Origin: Micromonospora lupini | GTDB taxonomy: Bacteria > Actinomycetota > Actinomycetes > Mycobacteriales > Micromonosporaceae | Length of the DNA: 64,000 nucleotides | Direction: 5' to 3' | NCBI RefSeq assembly: GCF_026342015.1 | Contig: NZ_JAPENL010000002.1 | Span: 2,051,001-2,115,000, forward strand | Shown here: positions 41,834 through 50,000 of the stretch, in pieces | Numbering within the stretch: the stretch's first letter is position 1 | Layout of the letters: each line of letters starts with the position of its first letter | Translations under genes and position numbers: made by a program | Notes under the pieces: model-generated | Database searches by the model: none | What the model was told of the DNA's origin: nothing | What the model saw: the letters and a program-made list of their open reading frames with translations, nothing else

Positions 41834-42685
41834 ATGGACGACCAGCAGTGGTTCGCCGAGCAGTTGGCGCAGCACCGTCCGCGTCTACGGGCCGTCGCCT
41901 ATCGACTGCTGGGCTCACAAGCCGAGGTCGACGACGCGTTGCAGGAGGCGTGGCTGCGCACGACGCGCGCCGACCCGACCGCGATCACCAATCCCGCGGC
42001 GTGGCTGACCACGCTCGTCGGGCGGGTGTGCATCGACATGCTGCGGGCCCGGCAAGCGCGCCGCGAGCAGTTGAGCGCAACCTGGGAGCCGCTGGTAAGC
42101 GAGTACGGGGATCCGGAGGAAGCCAGCCTGCACACCGACGCGGTAGGCATCGCGTTGCTCGTGGTGCTGGACAGCCTCGAGCCCGCCGAACGGCTCGCGG
42201 TCGTGCTGCACGACATGTTCGGCATGCCGTTCGAGCAGGTGGCCGCCGTCGTGGGACGTACACCGGCGGCCACCAGGCAGCTTGCCAGCCGAGCCCGGCG
42301 GCGACTGCGCGAGAGTGCTCCGCAGCCCAGGGCCGGCCTGCCCGCCCAGCGTCGTGTCGTCGACGCGTTCCTGGCGGCAGCCCGCGCCGGCGACTTCGAC
42401 GCCCTGCTGACCCTGCTGGATCCCGACGTGGTGTTCCGCTCCGACCACGGACGCCGTGCACGGCTCGCACCGGCAGTGCTCGCCGGTGCCCGTGCCGTGG
42501 CCACCCGTGCGGCCGACGCCGGGCCACGGTTCGCGCGCCTCTGCGCTCCCGCACTGGTCAATGGAGCCGCCGGGGTCGTCGCCCGCGACAGGCGCGGCAG
42601 GCCCGTCGCCGTCGTCGGCTTCACCGTTTACGACGAGCGCATCGTCGCCATCGACATGATTCTCGACCCGGACAAGCTCCGATGA
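41834..42685 (+). CDS. ECF41-type sigma factor with SnoaL-like extension
   Basis: 283 residues. Region 2 (about 8-75: RAVAYRLLGSQAEVDDALQEAWLR), region 4 (about 105-160: LEPAERLAVVLHDMFGMPFEQVAAVVGRTPAATRQLASRARRR) and a C-terminal SnoaL/NTF2-like domain from about 172. In ECF41 proteins this extension both inhibits and assists activity. ATG 41834 has GGGAG upstream. It lies directly after the NAD(P)-binding gene. Confidence 0.9.
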   Translation: MDDQQWFAEQLAQHRPRLRAVAYRLLGSQAEVDDALQEAWLRTTRADPTAITNPAAWLTTLVGRVCIDMLRARQARREQLSATWEPLVSEYGDPEEASLHTDAVGIALLVVLDSLEPAERLAVVLHDMFGMPFEQVAAVVGRTPAATRQLASRARRRLRESAPQPRAGLPAQRRVVDAFLAAARAGDFDALLTLLDPDVVFRSDHGRRARLAPAVLAGARAVATRAADAGPRFARLCAPALVNGAAGVVARDRRGRPVAVVGFTVYDERIVAIDMILDPDKLR

Positions 42686-42772
42686 TCGCCGAGCGGCTCG
42701 CTGCCATCAGCTGTCTGATGGGTGGCCTTCACCGACAACCTCATCGCAACCCCGATCGGACAGGGCACGACG

Positions 42773-42982
42773 CTACGAGGGTTCGTCGTCGGACTGAGGC
42801 GTTGGTGCTTTGTCGAGGCGGTGGTGGGGGGCCAGCGTGGTGATAGCCCGTTCCAGGTGCTCGATGAACGCATTCCGCTCGTCGGCGGTGAAGGCGGCGG
42901 CCAGGCGCTGCTCGACGGCGAGTGCGGCCGGGTCCGCTCGGCGTGTCAGGTCGGTTCCCTTGGCTGTCAGTTGGGCGACACC
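42773..42982 (-). pseudogene. C-terminal fragment of a MarR-family regulator
   Basis: Seventy codons including the TAG stop at 42775-42773 read VAQLTAKGTDLTRRADPAAL, then VEQRLAAAFTADERNAFIEHLERAI, the wing and last helix of a MarR protein. A TGA lies two codons upstream of the readable part, in the same frame, and there is no start or DNA-binding helix. The rest of 42686-43189 shows no gene. It is likely the tail of a lost regulator. Confidence 0.6.
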
Positions 42983-43189
42983 GCATCAGGACGATCAAGC
43001 GACAGGTGTACGGCCGCCCGAACCTCGACCTCCCCCCGTAAGCGTCCTCGCCACACCGTGACCTACCACCACGATCACTCGGCGAGTGAGTGTCAGAGCC
43101 GCGATTGAGGCGGCGCTGACAACTCACTCGATTGACCGAGGCGCAGTGGACCAACCTGACCTGCGTGATCTGTGGTGATGGGACAGGCT

Positions 43190-46048
43190 CTAGATCCGTT
43201 GGAGTTTGAATCGCTGGTTGGCGCCGGTGCCGGGGGTCCACTGGGAGATGCGCGCACCGTCGGCGGTCGAAGCCTGCCAAACGTCCATCGCCAGACCGCT
43301 TTGCCGGTTGATGAGTCTGGCTACCCCGCCGCCTTGGTCGTCGACCCGCCACTGTTGGCTGGCGGCGCTGGGTGCGTCGGGTTGCTGGGTGATGTCGGCG
43401 CCAGTGCTGCTGCTGGCGGCCTGCAGGAACAGGCCGCTGTGCCGTGCCCTGATCCGGAAGTGGCCCGCGTCCGCCGGCAGAAACTCGAACTGCTGGTTCT
43501 GTCCGCTGCTGCTCTGCCACTGGATCAACAACCCGCCGGCGGCGGTGGACGCACCGTTGATGTCGGCGGCCTTGCCGCTGTGCTGGGCCACGAGCCGGTA
43601 GTACGCACCAGTCTCGACAGGCCCCGAGTTGACCCCGGACGCGCGGTAGGTGTGGCCGGCCTGGCCGGTGAACTCCACGAGATCGGTATCGATCCGCGTC
43701 GGCTGGACGACGTTGCCGCTCGTCTCGTCGTGCAGTTCGAAGGTGCCGGCGAAGATCCGGTTGCGAACGCGGATGGGTCCTGCGCGGTCGGGGACGACGA
43801 CGAGTTCGATTTGGCTGCTGCTCCAAGCGGCGCCGACGGTGTACCCGCCGCGACCCCGGAGCCCGGTGACCTGCCCGGTTGGCCAGGCGGGTGGTAGTGC
43901 GGGCAGAAGGTGAAGTTCGCCGCTGTGGCTTTGTAGCAGCATTTCGGCGATGCCTGAGGTAGCACCGAAGTTGCCGTCGATCTGGAAAGGCGGGTGCAGG
44001 TCGAACATGTTCGGTGCGAGCCGGTCGGTGCGTACGAGGTCGCCGAGGAGCTTGTGGGCGCGGGTGGCGTCTTCCAGCCGAGCCCAATAGTTGATTTTCC
44101 AGGCGAGTGACCAGCCGGTGCCGTCGTCGCCGCGCAGTTCAAGGGTCTGTCGTGCGGCCTGGTGCAGTTGTGGTGTGCCGCGTTTGGTGATCTGGTTGCT
44201 GGGGTGCAGCCCGTACAGGTGGGAGACGTGCCGGTGAGTCCGCTCGGTCTCCACCCAGTCGGCGAGCCATTCCTGGATGTTGCCGCGGGACCCGACCCGC
44301 GTCGGCGCTAGCCGGTCCCGGGCAGTCAGTATCTGGGCGCGGTAGTTGGCATCCACGTTGAGGACTTCGGCGGCCCGTGCGACGCCATTGAACAGATCAC
44401 GCAGGATCTGGTTGTCCATTGTCGGCCCCGCGCACACGCTGGCGTTCGTGTGATGACGCAGCTCGGGCGAGTTCGACGGATTGGTAACGAGGTAGCCGAG
44501 CGTCGGGTGGCTGACCAGCGTGTCGAGGAAGAACTGGGCAGCGCCTTTCATGGCCGGATAGTTGGTGCGCAGAAACTCGACGTCTCCGGTGAACTGGTAG
44601 TGATCCCAAATCATGGTGGCCAGCCAGGCGCCGCCGGTTTGCCACATTCCCCACAGGGCTTCGTCGACCACCGACGAGCCGCGCCACGCGTCGGTGTTGT
44701 GGTGGGTGACCCAACCCCCTGCGCCGTACTGCACCTGAGCAGTGCGGGCGCCGGTCACCGTCAGATCTCGGATCATGTCGAAGACCGGCAGGTAACACTC
44801 GGCCAGGTTTGTGGTGTCGGCCGGCCAGTAGTTCATCGGCAGGTTCGCGTTGAGTGTGTACTTGGAATCCCAGGACGGAGCCATCTGGTCATTCCAGATC
44901 CCCTGCAGGTTCGCCGGCTGGCTGCCCGGTCGCGAGGAGGAGATCAGCAGGTACCGACCGTACTGGAACAGCAGCGCCGAGAACTGCGGATCGTTGACGC
45001 TCGCATGCTGCGCGATCCGGACGTCGGTGGTTTGGTCGGCCGCCGTCGTGCGTCCCAGATCGAGCGACACCCGGTTGAACAGCGCCTGATAGTCGGCTAC
45101 ATGTCGGCTGCGCAACTGGTCGAAGCCGATGGTGCGGGCCGCGTCGAGGTGCCCCCGCGCGATGCCCTGATAGTCGCCGTTGACGGTCCGGTAGTTGATG
45201 TAACTGGAACCAATCGACACCAACAGGGTGACGCTTGTCGCGCCGGAGACTCGCAGCGTGCCACCTGAGCTGCTGACCGTGCCGCCGCTCACGGCGGCAT
45301 TGGCCAGAGCGAGGAACCGGACCTGCCCGTTGATGCCTTCCATGCTGCCGGAAACACCGTCGAGACCGATCGTGGCGGCGTCCGGGCTGGACACTGTCGT
45401 CCGTTGCGGGCTGCCGAACGTGGCGGTGAACGTGATCGCGTTTGCCCGGTCGGCGGTCAACCGGATCACGATCACCTGGTCCGGCGCGCTGGCGAACACC
45501 TCACGCTGAAACCGCACCCCGTTGAGCACGTAGCTGGTGGTAGCGGTGGCCGTGGTCAGATCGAGGGTCCGCTGATATTGCGACGCCCCGCTGGCACTGC
45601 CAAAGGTCAGCCGCAGGTCGCCGACCGGCTGGTAGGCCAACTGCCCGACCGGACTGCCCAGCATGGTCTGGTTGATCAGATCCTGCGCCTGCGTCCACTG
45701 ATCGGCGAAGACCCGCCGCCGGATCTCCGCCAGGTTGGCGGCCCCACGGGTGTTGGCCGAGTCATACGGGCCACCGGCCCACACCGTGTCCTCGTTGAGC
45801 TGCAGCCGATCGGTGTCGACATTCCCGAACACCATCGCGCCCAACCGGCCGTTACCAATCGGCAGAGCCCGCAACCAATCCGTACCCGCCGACTCGTCGT
45901 ACCACAACGCCAAGTCGTTGGCTGCCAGCACCTGTGGGGGTGCAATCGACCCGGCCCGAGCGGGTGCGGTCCAACCCGTCGGCAGCAGCATGACACCAGC
46001 CCCAGCCGCGCCGGCTCCGAGTAGTTTCCGGCGTGTCACTTCAGACAT
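43190..46048 (-). CDS. Secreted GH95 alpha-L-fucosidase-like enzyme with ricin domain
   Basis: 952 residues from ATG 46048 (AAGGAG five bases upstream). The signal peptide has a twin-arginine motif (TRRKLLGAG), so export as a folded protein by Tat is likely. GH95 follows: WLRALPIGNGRLGAMVFG and LQLNEDTVWAGGPYD at the N-terminus, LNANLPMNYWPA, NIQEWLADW with the likely acid Glu, LYGLHPSNQI, and FQIDGNFGATSGIAEMLLQS near 730. A ricin-type trefoil occupies the last 140 residues. Known GH95 enzymes cleave alpha-1,2-fucosides or alpha-galactosides in plant polymers and glycans. The promoter matches that of the GH59 gene. Confidence 0.93.
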   Translation of the reverse strand: MSEVTRRKLLGAGAAGAGVMLLPTGWTAPARAGSIAPPQVLAANDLALWYDESAGTDWLRALPIGNGRLGAMVFGNVDTDRLQLNEDTVWAGGPYDSANTRGAANLAEIRRRVFADQWTQAQDLINQTMLGSPVGQLAYQPVGDLRLTFGSASGASQYQRTLDLTTATATTSYVLNGVRFQREVFASAPDQVIVIRLTADRANAITFTATFGSPQRTTVSSPDAATIGLDGVSGSMEGINGQVRFLALANAAVSGGTVSSSGGTLRVSGATSVTLLVSIGSSYINYRTVNGDYQGIARGHLDAARTIGFDQLRSRHVADYQALFNRVSLDLGRTTAADQTTDVRIAQHASVNDPQFSALLFQYGRYLLISSSRPGSQPANLQGIWNDQMAPSWDSKYTLNANLPMNYWPADTTNLAECYLPVFDMIRDLTVTGARTAQVQYGAGGWVTHHNTDAWRGSSVVDEALWGMWQTGGAWLATMIWDHYQFTGDVEFLRTNYPAMKGAAQFFLDTLVSHPTLGYLVTNPSNSPELRHHTNASVCAGPTMDNQILRDLFNGVARAAEVLNVDANYRAQILTARDRLAPTRVGSRGNIQEWLADWVETERTHRHVSHLYGLHPSNQITKRGTPQLHQAARQTLELRGDDGTGWSLAWKINYWARLEDATRAHKLLGDLVRTDRLAPNMFDLHPPFQIDGNFGATSGIAEMLLQSHSGELHLLPALPPAWPTGQVTGLRGRGGYTVGAAWSSSQIELVVVPDRAGPIRVRNRIFAGTFELHDETSGNVVQPTRIDTDLVEFTGQAGHTYRASGVNSGPVETGAYYRLVAQHSGKAADINGASTAAGGLLIQWQSSSGQNQQFEFLPADAGHFRIRARHSGLFLQAASSSTGADITQQPDAPSAASQQWRVDDQGGGVARLINRQSGLAMDVWQASTADGARISQWTPGTGANQRFKLQRI

Positions 46049-46184
46049 CGTGTCTCCTTCATCAAGCCGAGTGGCGCAGCGGCGGCCCCAGCCGCCCCGG
46101 TGGTGACGATCGAAGGGCAGGAAGCGGAACGTTGACGAGGACGTCGCCTGAGTTTTCGAGGGTGTGACGGCGGCAACATTCATC

Positions 46185-46223
46185 AGACGTCATATGTTAA
46201 CAACCGATATCAAAGACGGTCAA
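46185..46223 (-). promoter_or_regulatory. GH95 promoter sharing the GH59 operator-like block
   Basis: On the minus strand TTGACC (46223-46218), an 18-base spacer and TAACAT (46199-46194), running into ATGACGTCTGATG. The core is close to the palindrome CATCAGACGTCTGATG, the kind of site bound by GntR-family regulators. The 15-base block 46185-46199 is identical to 26060-26074. Confidence 0.75.
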
Positions 46224-46612
46224 TGCGTAGCCGCAGGACCACATGCGATGCTGTCGTCCCGGCCGTCCACCGCTCGTAACCCAGCCCAGTTGGTGTTTCC
46301 GGCAGCCGGGACGGATGGCGTCGGCGCATCCGCCGGGGGGTCACGGCGGTGCCCCACCCGCCCTGCCCGTCCACCCCGCCGTGCCGCACGAGGCGCCACC
46401 TCACTCGCGCTGGCATCAGTTCTTTCGGCGGCTCGCCACTTTGCTGTTCGCGCCATCGCCGTGCGGAGTCGGCGCGCAAGAGGCGGGCGACTGACGGGTA
46501 CTCCCCAAAGGTCAGATGTGCCCTCTGGGCCGGGCCGGTCCCAGCGGCCGACCCGACGCTGCCCCCGTACCCGGCACACCCATGCCGGTGGCCGAGACCC
46601 ACCCGGCGAGGC

Positions 46613-46747
46613 GGCGCCCAAGCCATTCAGCTCGCCCACGAGTACGACCCGCAACCGCCCTACCGGTCCGGGTCGCCGCACCGAGCGCCGCGCGAGGTGC
46701 TCGCAGCGGTCCGCGCCCGCAAAGACCTCATCCTGCGGGGCAGGTGA
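46613..46747 (+). pseudogene. C-terminal fragment of a DJ-1/PfpI-family gene
   Basis: The frame ending at TGA 46745-46747 reads AIQLAHEYDPQPPYRSGSP, then RAPREVLAAVRA, the well-known tail of actinobacterial DJ-1/PfpI proteins. The upstream open frame does not continue the family: the nucleophile-Cys and Glu regions are missing. The remainder of 46224-46612 holds no recognisable gene. A decayed remnant. Confidence 0.6.
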
Positions 46748-46765
46748 CGTGGAGTGAAGGAGCGC

Positions 46766-47254
46766 CTACCCCGCAGGGTCGCTGTCCTTTGGCCAGCTTT
46801 TTTGAGTGCGGTGGTGTAGGACGGCGGTGAGCAGGTGGGTGAGCTGGTCGCGTTGCGCTGGGCTCAGCGGTGCGAGCACCTCGTTCTCGATGTCGGCGAG
46901 CAGCTCGCCCAGCCTGAGGAGTTGTCGGTGTCCCTGCCCGGTCAGGGTAATGAGGTTCCGGCGCCGGTCGGCGGGGTCCGCTGAGCGTTCTACCAGGCCC
47001 TGCTCGGTCAGTTCGTTGATGACGGCGACCAGGTCGCTGCGGTAGATGCTGGTGCGATTGCTCAACTCGGCCTGGCTGACGGGGCCGAACTCGTCGAGTG
47101 TGGCGAGCACGGCGTAGTGCCACTTGCGAGCGTCCGCCCGCCCGAGCGCCTCGTTCACCCGGCGGTCGGAGTAGGTCGCGGCCAGCGACAGGAGTCGGGT
47201 CGGCAGTCTGCGCAGTCGGGCCGCGCCGGCCATCTCGGGCGTGCTGTCGCTCAC
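46766..47254 (-). CDS. MarR-family regulator
   Basis: 162 residues from GTG 47254. The winged helix is at about 45-110 (WHYAVLATLDEFGPVSQAELSNRTSIYRSDLVAVINELTEQGLVERSADPADRRRNLITLT), then the dimer helix. It is divergent from the haloalkane-dehalogenase-like gene across a 92-base gap full of CGTTAGT repeats, so it likely represses that gene and itself. Confidence 0.9.
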   Translation of the reverse strand: MSDSTPEMAGAARLRRLPTRLLSLAATYSDRRVNEALGRADARKWHYAVLATLDEFGPVSQAELSNRTSIYRSDLVAVINELTEQGLVERSADPADRRRNLITLTGQGHRQLLRLGELLADIENEVLAPLSPAQRDQLTHLLTAVLHHRTQKSWPKDSDPAG

Positions 47255-47273
47255 GGCGTCATTGTACCTCTTG

Positions 47274-47322
47274 CGTTAGTCACTCTAACGATCTAACTTA
47301 CGTTAGTCAGACGAACGTTAGT
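47274..47322. promoter_or_regulatory. Operator cluster for the divergent MarR regulator
   Basis: CGTTAGT occurs at 47274, 47301 and 47316. Two overlapping palindromes are visible: CGTTAG-N5-CTAACG (47274-47290) and CTAAC-N4-GTTAG (47293-47306). They fill the gap between divergent marR and dehalogenase genes, as expected for MarR autoregulation. Confidence 0.7.
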
Positions 47323-47346
47323 GACATAAACGATTGGAGCGCGACC

Positions 47347-48216
47347 ATGCCCGTCACAAGCGTGTTGGACTCGACGATGTACCACGAGGAGGTCGGCAGC
47401 GGTACGCCGCTGGTGTTCCTGCACGGCAACCCCGGCTCGTCCCACCTCTGGCGCAAAGTGCTGCCCGCGGTCGACCTGCCCGCCCGTCTCCTCGCCCCCG
47501 ACCTCATCGGCATGGGCCGCTCCGGCAAACCCGACCTGCCGTACCGGTTCGCCGACCATGCCCAGTACCTCGACGCCTGGTTCGAGCGACTGGCCCTGGA
47601 CGAGGTGGTGCTCGTCGGCCATGACTGGGGTGGGGCGCTCGCCTTCGACTGGGCAGCCCGCCATCCCGGCCGGGTCCGTGGTGTCGCCTTCTTCGAGACG
47701 ATCGTGCGACCCATGTCCTGGAGCGAACTGGGCGACGGGCCGCGGTCGCGCGCCGAGGCCATGCGCGGACCGCAGGGCGAGACGCTGGTGCTCGACAAGA
47801 ACCTCTTCCTGGAGTCGGCCTTCACCGGCGGGGTGCTCAACCCCGTACCCGACGAAGACCTGCGGGCCTACCGGATGCCTTACCCCACCCGCGAGAGCCG
47901 TCGCCCGATCCTGGAATGGGCCCGCTCGCTGCCCCTGGACGGAGAACCCGCGGACGTCACCGAACGGGTCACGCGGTACGGAAAGTGGCTGGCCAGCAGC
48001 GAGGTACCCAAGTTGCTGATCACCTTCGACTCCTCGCCAACCCTGCTCATCCGGCCCGAACTGACCGACTGGTGCAGGGCGAACATGGCCGCGCTGGAGA
48101 TCCAGCACGGTGGACCGGCCGGTCACCACGCGCCCGAGGACCAACCCGAGGCCATCGCCGCCGCAATCACCGCCTGGGCGAGACGGCACATGCTCACCGG
48201 CCACCAGTCAAGCTGA
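47347..48216 (+). CDS. Haloalkane dehalogenase-like alpha/beta hydrolase
   Basis: 289 residues, full length. Haloalkane dehalogenases of the DhaA/LinB group replace halide on alkyl carbon with hydroxyl. All their key positions are present: halide-binding Asn 28 in HGNPGSSHLW, nucleophile Asp 93 plus halide-binding Trp in GHDWGG, acid Glu 117 in FFETIVRP, and His 260/261 in GHHAPEDQPEAI. Divergent MarR control suggests induction by a hydrophobic small molecule. Many genomic family members have no known natural substrate. Confidence 0.88.
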   Translation: MPVTSVLDSTMYHEEVGSGTPLVFLHGNPGSSHLWRKVLPAVDLPARLLAPDLIGMGRSGKPDLPYRFADHAQYLDAWFERLALDEVVLVGHDWGGALAFDWAARHPGRVRGVAFFETIVRPMSWSELGDGPRSRAEAMRGPQGETLVLDKNLFLESAFTGGVLNPVPDEDLRAYRMPYPTRESRRPILEWARSLPLDGEPADVTERVTRYGKWLASSEVPKLLITFDSSPTLLIRPELTDWCRANMAALEIQHGGPAGHHAPEDQPEAIAAAITAWARRHMLTGHQSS

Positions 48217-48455
48217 TCACCCGTACGCCGGCCGCCGGCGCAGCCAGTGGACCTGTTCAGCGCGGCGGGCCGAAGCATCCCCTGCTCGTCGTCACTCCGA
48301 ATGTGGGGGACGAGGCAGGGCCGTTCAGGACGCTGCCGCGGCGAGTCCGAACAAAGACGAGACGACCCAGCAGGCCCTTGACCATAGGGTCCTCGATCGC
48401 CTGCTGGTTAGCCGATATGATGCCTCCGGCGCCCACGCCACTCCGACCCCGGCAC

Positions 48456-48510
48456 GTTGAACACGCTAGCCCCGTCCCACCTCAGCCGGGACAGGGCTAG
48501 CGTGCTCAAC
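48456..48510. repeat. 23-bp inverted repeat
   Basis: Arms at 48456-48478 and 48488-48510 pair with two mismatches around a nine-base loop. The right arm contains the stop codon of the ECF remnant. It could be a bidirectional terminator or the trace of a small mobile element. A smaller nine-base inverted repeat lies nearby at 48367-48375/48399-48407. Confidence 0.7.
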
Positions 48511-48828
48511 CGCGAATCGCAGGGGCCAGCAGCGGCCCGAGCGGATCCGACTCGGCCACCAGCCCCGACGGCAGCGGCCGGCGGCTGCGAACCTTCAGGG
48601 CCGTCAGGCAGACGTTTGTCGCGATCCGGTGAAGCCAGGTGCGCAGTGAGCTGCGAGTGTCGCCGTACTGCTCCCGCGCCCGCCACGCCCTCAGGCACGT
48701 GCCCTGGACCAGGTCCGCCGCGTCGTGAGCGGAGCCGAGCCGAGCATTCGGTAGCAGTACGCCAACAGTTCCGTCCGGAACGGTTCGACCAGGCGATCGA
48801 AGCCTTCTATCTTCGCCGCCACGGCCAC
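48506..48828 (-). pseudogene. Frameshifted, truncated ECF sigma factor
   Basis: From GTG 48828 the frame reads GFDRLVEPFRTELLAYCYRM, then LGSA. A tandem repeat of GGCTC near 48741-48750 (five extra bases) shifts the frame; in the next frame the text continues HDAADLVQGTCLRAWRAREQ, RTWLHRIATNVCLTAL and PSGLVAESDPLGP, then meets TGA at 48508-48506. This is region 2 of a TIGR02960/SigJ-like ECF factor. Region 4 and the C-terminal domain are missing, and the conserved QET-Y has decayed to QGTC. Confidence 0.75.
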
Positions 48829-49330
48829 GCCCTCTTCTCTGCCCCTATCAAGCCCACCATGCCGGGTGCAGCAGAAGGCTCAGGCGATGGCCAATGGCGG
48901 CGCGAGCGCGAGTGCGTCGTCCGATGAACGCCAACAGTCGCAGAGTCGCTGCATCGACCCGTGGTGCCGATCCCGCACACTTACCACGGCATGAGCAGGT
49001 GCATGCTCATACGGCGACCCGCTACGACACGATCTTGCAAATCATGAGTAGTTTCGTTGATGGAGGCCGAAGACGTGACTCCGGTCAGACGCGGATGGGT
49101 CCCCGTTAATCTTGGTGATGTGGTCGCCGTGCGGTCTCCAGCGGAGGTCACCCCCGGGTCAATCCGCGCCACTTCAGGTCAACCGGGGTCAAACGATCAT
49201 GGTCGCTGCCTCGCCTGGTGTGGTCAGCGTGTGGTCGTCGGTTGGTGCGGTTCGCCGGTCAACGCAGGTCAACGCGGGTCACTCCCTGCCAACGCGGGTG
49301 GACCCGCAGGTCGTTACACTGACCACTCGC
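48829..49330. other. Gene-free stretch with GGTCAAC repeats before tRNA-Arg
   Basis: About 500 bases with no convincing gene. Between 49155 and 49300 the motif GGTCAA(C/T) recurs at least five times, mostly within blocks of the type GGTCAACGC(A/G)GGTCA. Local base use differs from neighbouring coding DNA. This may be a protein-binding array, or decayed mobile DNA beside a tRNA. Confidence 0.45.
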
Positions 49331-49403
49331 GCCCCCGTAGCTCAGGGGATAGAGCATCGGTTTCCTAAACCGTGTGTCGCAGGTTCGAATCCTGCCGGGG
49401 GCA
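49331..49403 (+). tRNA. tRNA-Arg (CCT anticodon)
   Basis: A 73-base cloverleaf. The acceptor arms GCCCCCG and CGGGGGC pair perfectly; the D arm contains AGCTCAGGGGATAGAGC, the anticodon loop is TTCCTAA with anticodon CCT, and the T arm is GCAGGTTCGAATCCTGC. The 3' CCA is not encoded (CCG follows). Such tRNA genes are frequent integration sites in actinomycetes, but no integrase is next to it here. Confidence 0.96.
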
Positions 49404-49409
49404 CCGAAA

Positions 49410-49446
49410 CAAGGCCCTGACCAGCAAGAAGCTGACCAGGGCCTTG
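49410..49446 (+). terminator. tRNA terminator hairpin
   Basis: Ten-base perfect arms at 49410-49419 and 49437-49446, followed by a T-rich stretch, lie seven bases after the tRNA. Confidence 0.7.
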
Positions 49447-50000
49447 ATGTTTATCTATGTAGTTTGGAATCGCCCCCGAAAAACCCCTCACTAGCGCTGG
49501 TGGGCGATCGGGTTCTAGCGGTTCCGTGGTGGGGCATGCCGGGGACGGCCCCTGCCTATCCGGTCCGGCGTGGGCCACGGGGGCGACGCTCGTGCCTGGT
49601 CGTGGCCCGGCCAGCGCCTAGGGCCTGTTTCATAAGAACTGGCCGGCCTGCGGCGGGCCCGGACGCGGCGACTACGGCCTCCTGCCTTACCGGCCCGGAC
49701 TGCTGACCCTGCAACGCTGATTCGCGGTTGCCGGCAGGATCGTACGAGGTTGGCGGGGCGGGCTCGGGCAAGACCGAGCCCGCCCCGTGCCAGGTAACGA
49801 CCCCGGACCAGCCCGCTGTCCACAGGCGTTCGGACCGGCATGCGCGCAGCAGGCGGGAATCATGCACGCCGTTGCCATGATTCGACTCGCACCGCTCCCC
49901 GGCCCCGCGGAGCGGTGCGACCGTCGTGAGCCGGCACCGTCGCCTGCCTGACACCACTGCGACCGGCAACGGTCACGGGCGGCCGAGAAGAGGAACAACC
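49447..50000. other. Gene-free stretch with IS-like end and orphan terminator
   Basis: No convincing gene. At about 49620-49638 the sequence GGGCCTGTTTCATAAGAAC resembles the terminal repeat of IS5-like elements from memory; no transposase and no matching second end were found. A strong hairpin with 13-bp perfect arms (49755-49767 and 49774-49786) looks like the terminator of a lost gene. Confidence 0.45.

Noticed and set aside
48457..48927. 156-codon plus-strand frame over the ECF remnant
   Set aside because: The minus strand shows clear sigma region 2 text; the plus frame has no features.
49620..49638. Possible insertion sequence end
   Set aside because: Resembles an IS5-type terminal repeat, but no transposase and no matching second end were found; kept only as a note.
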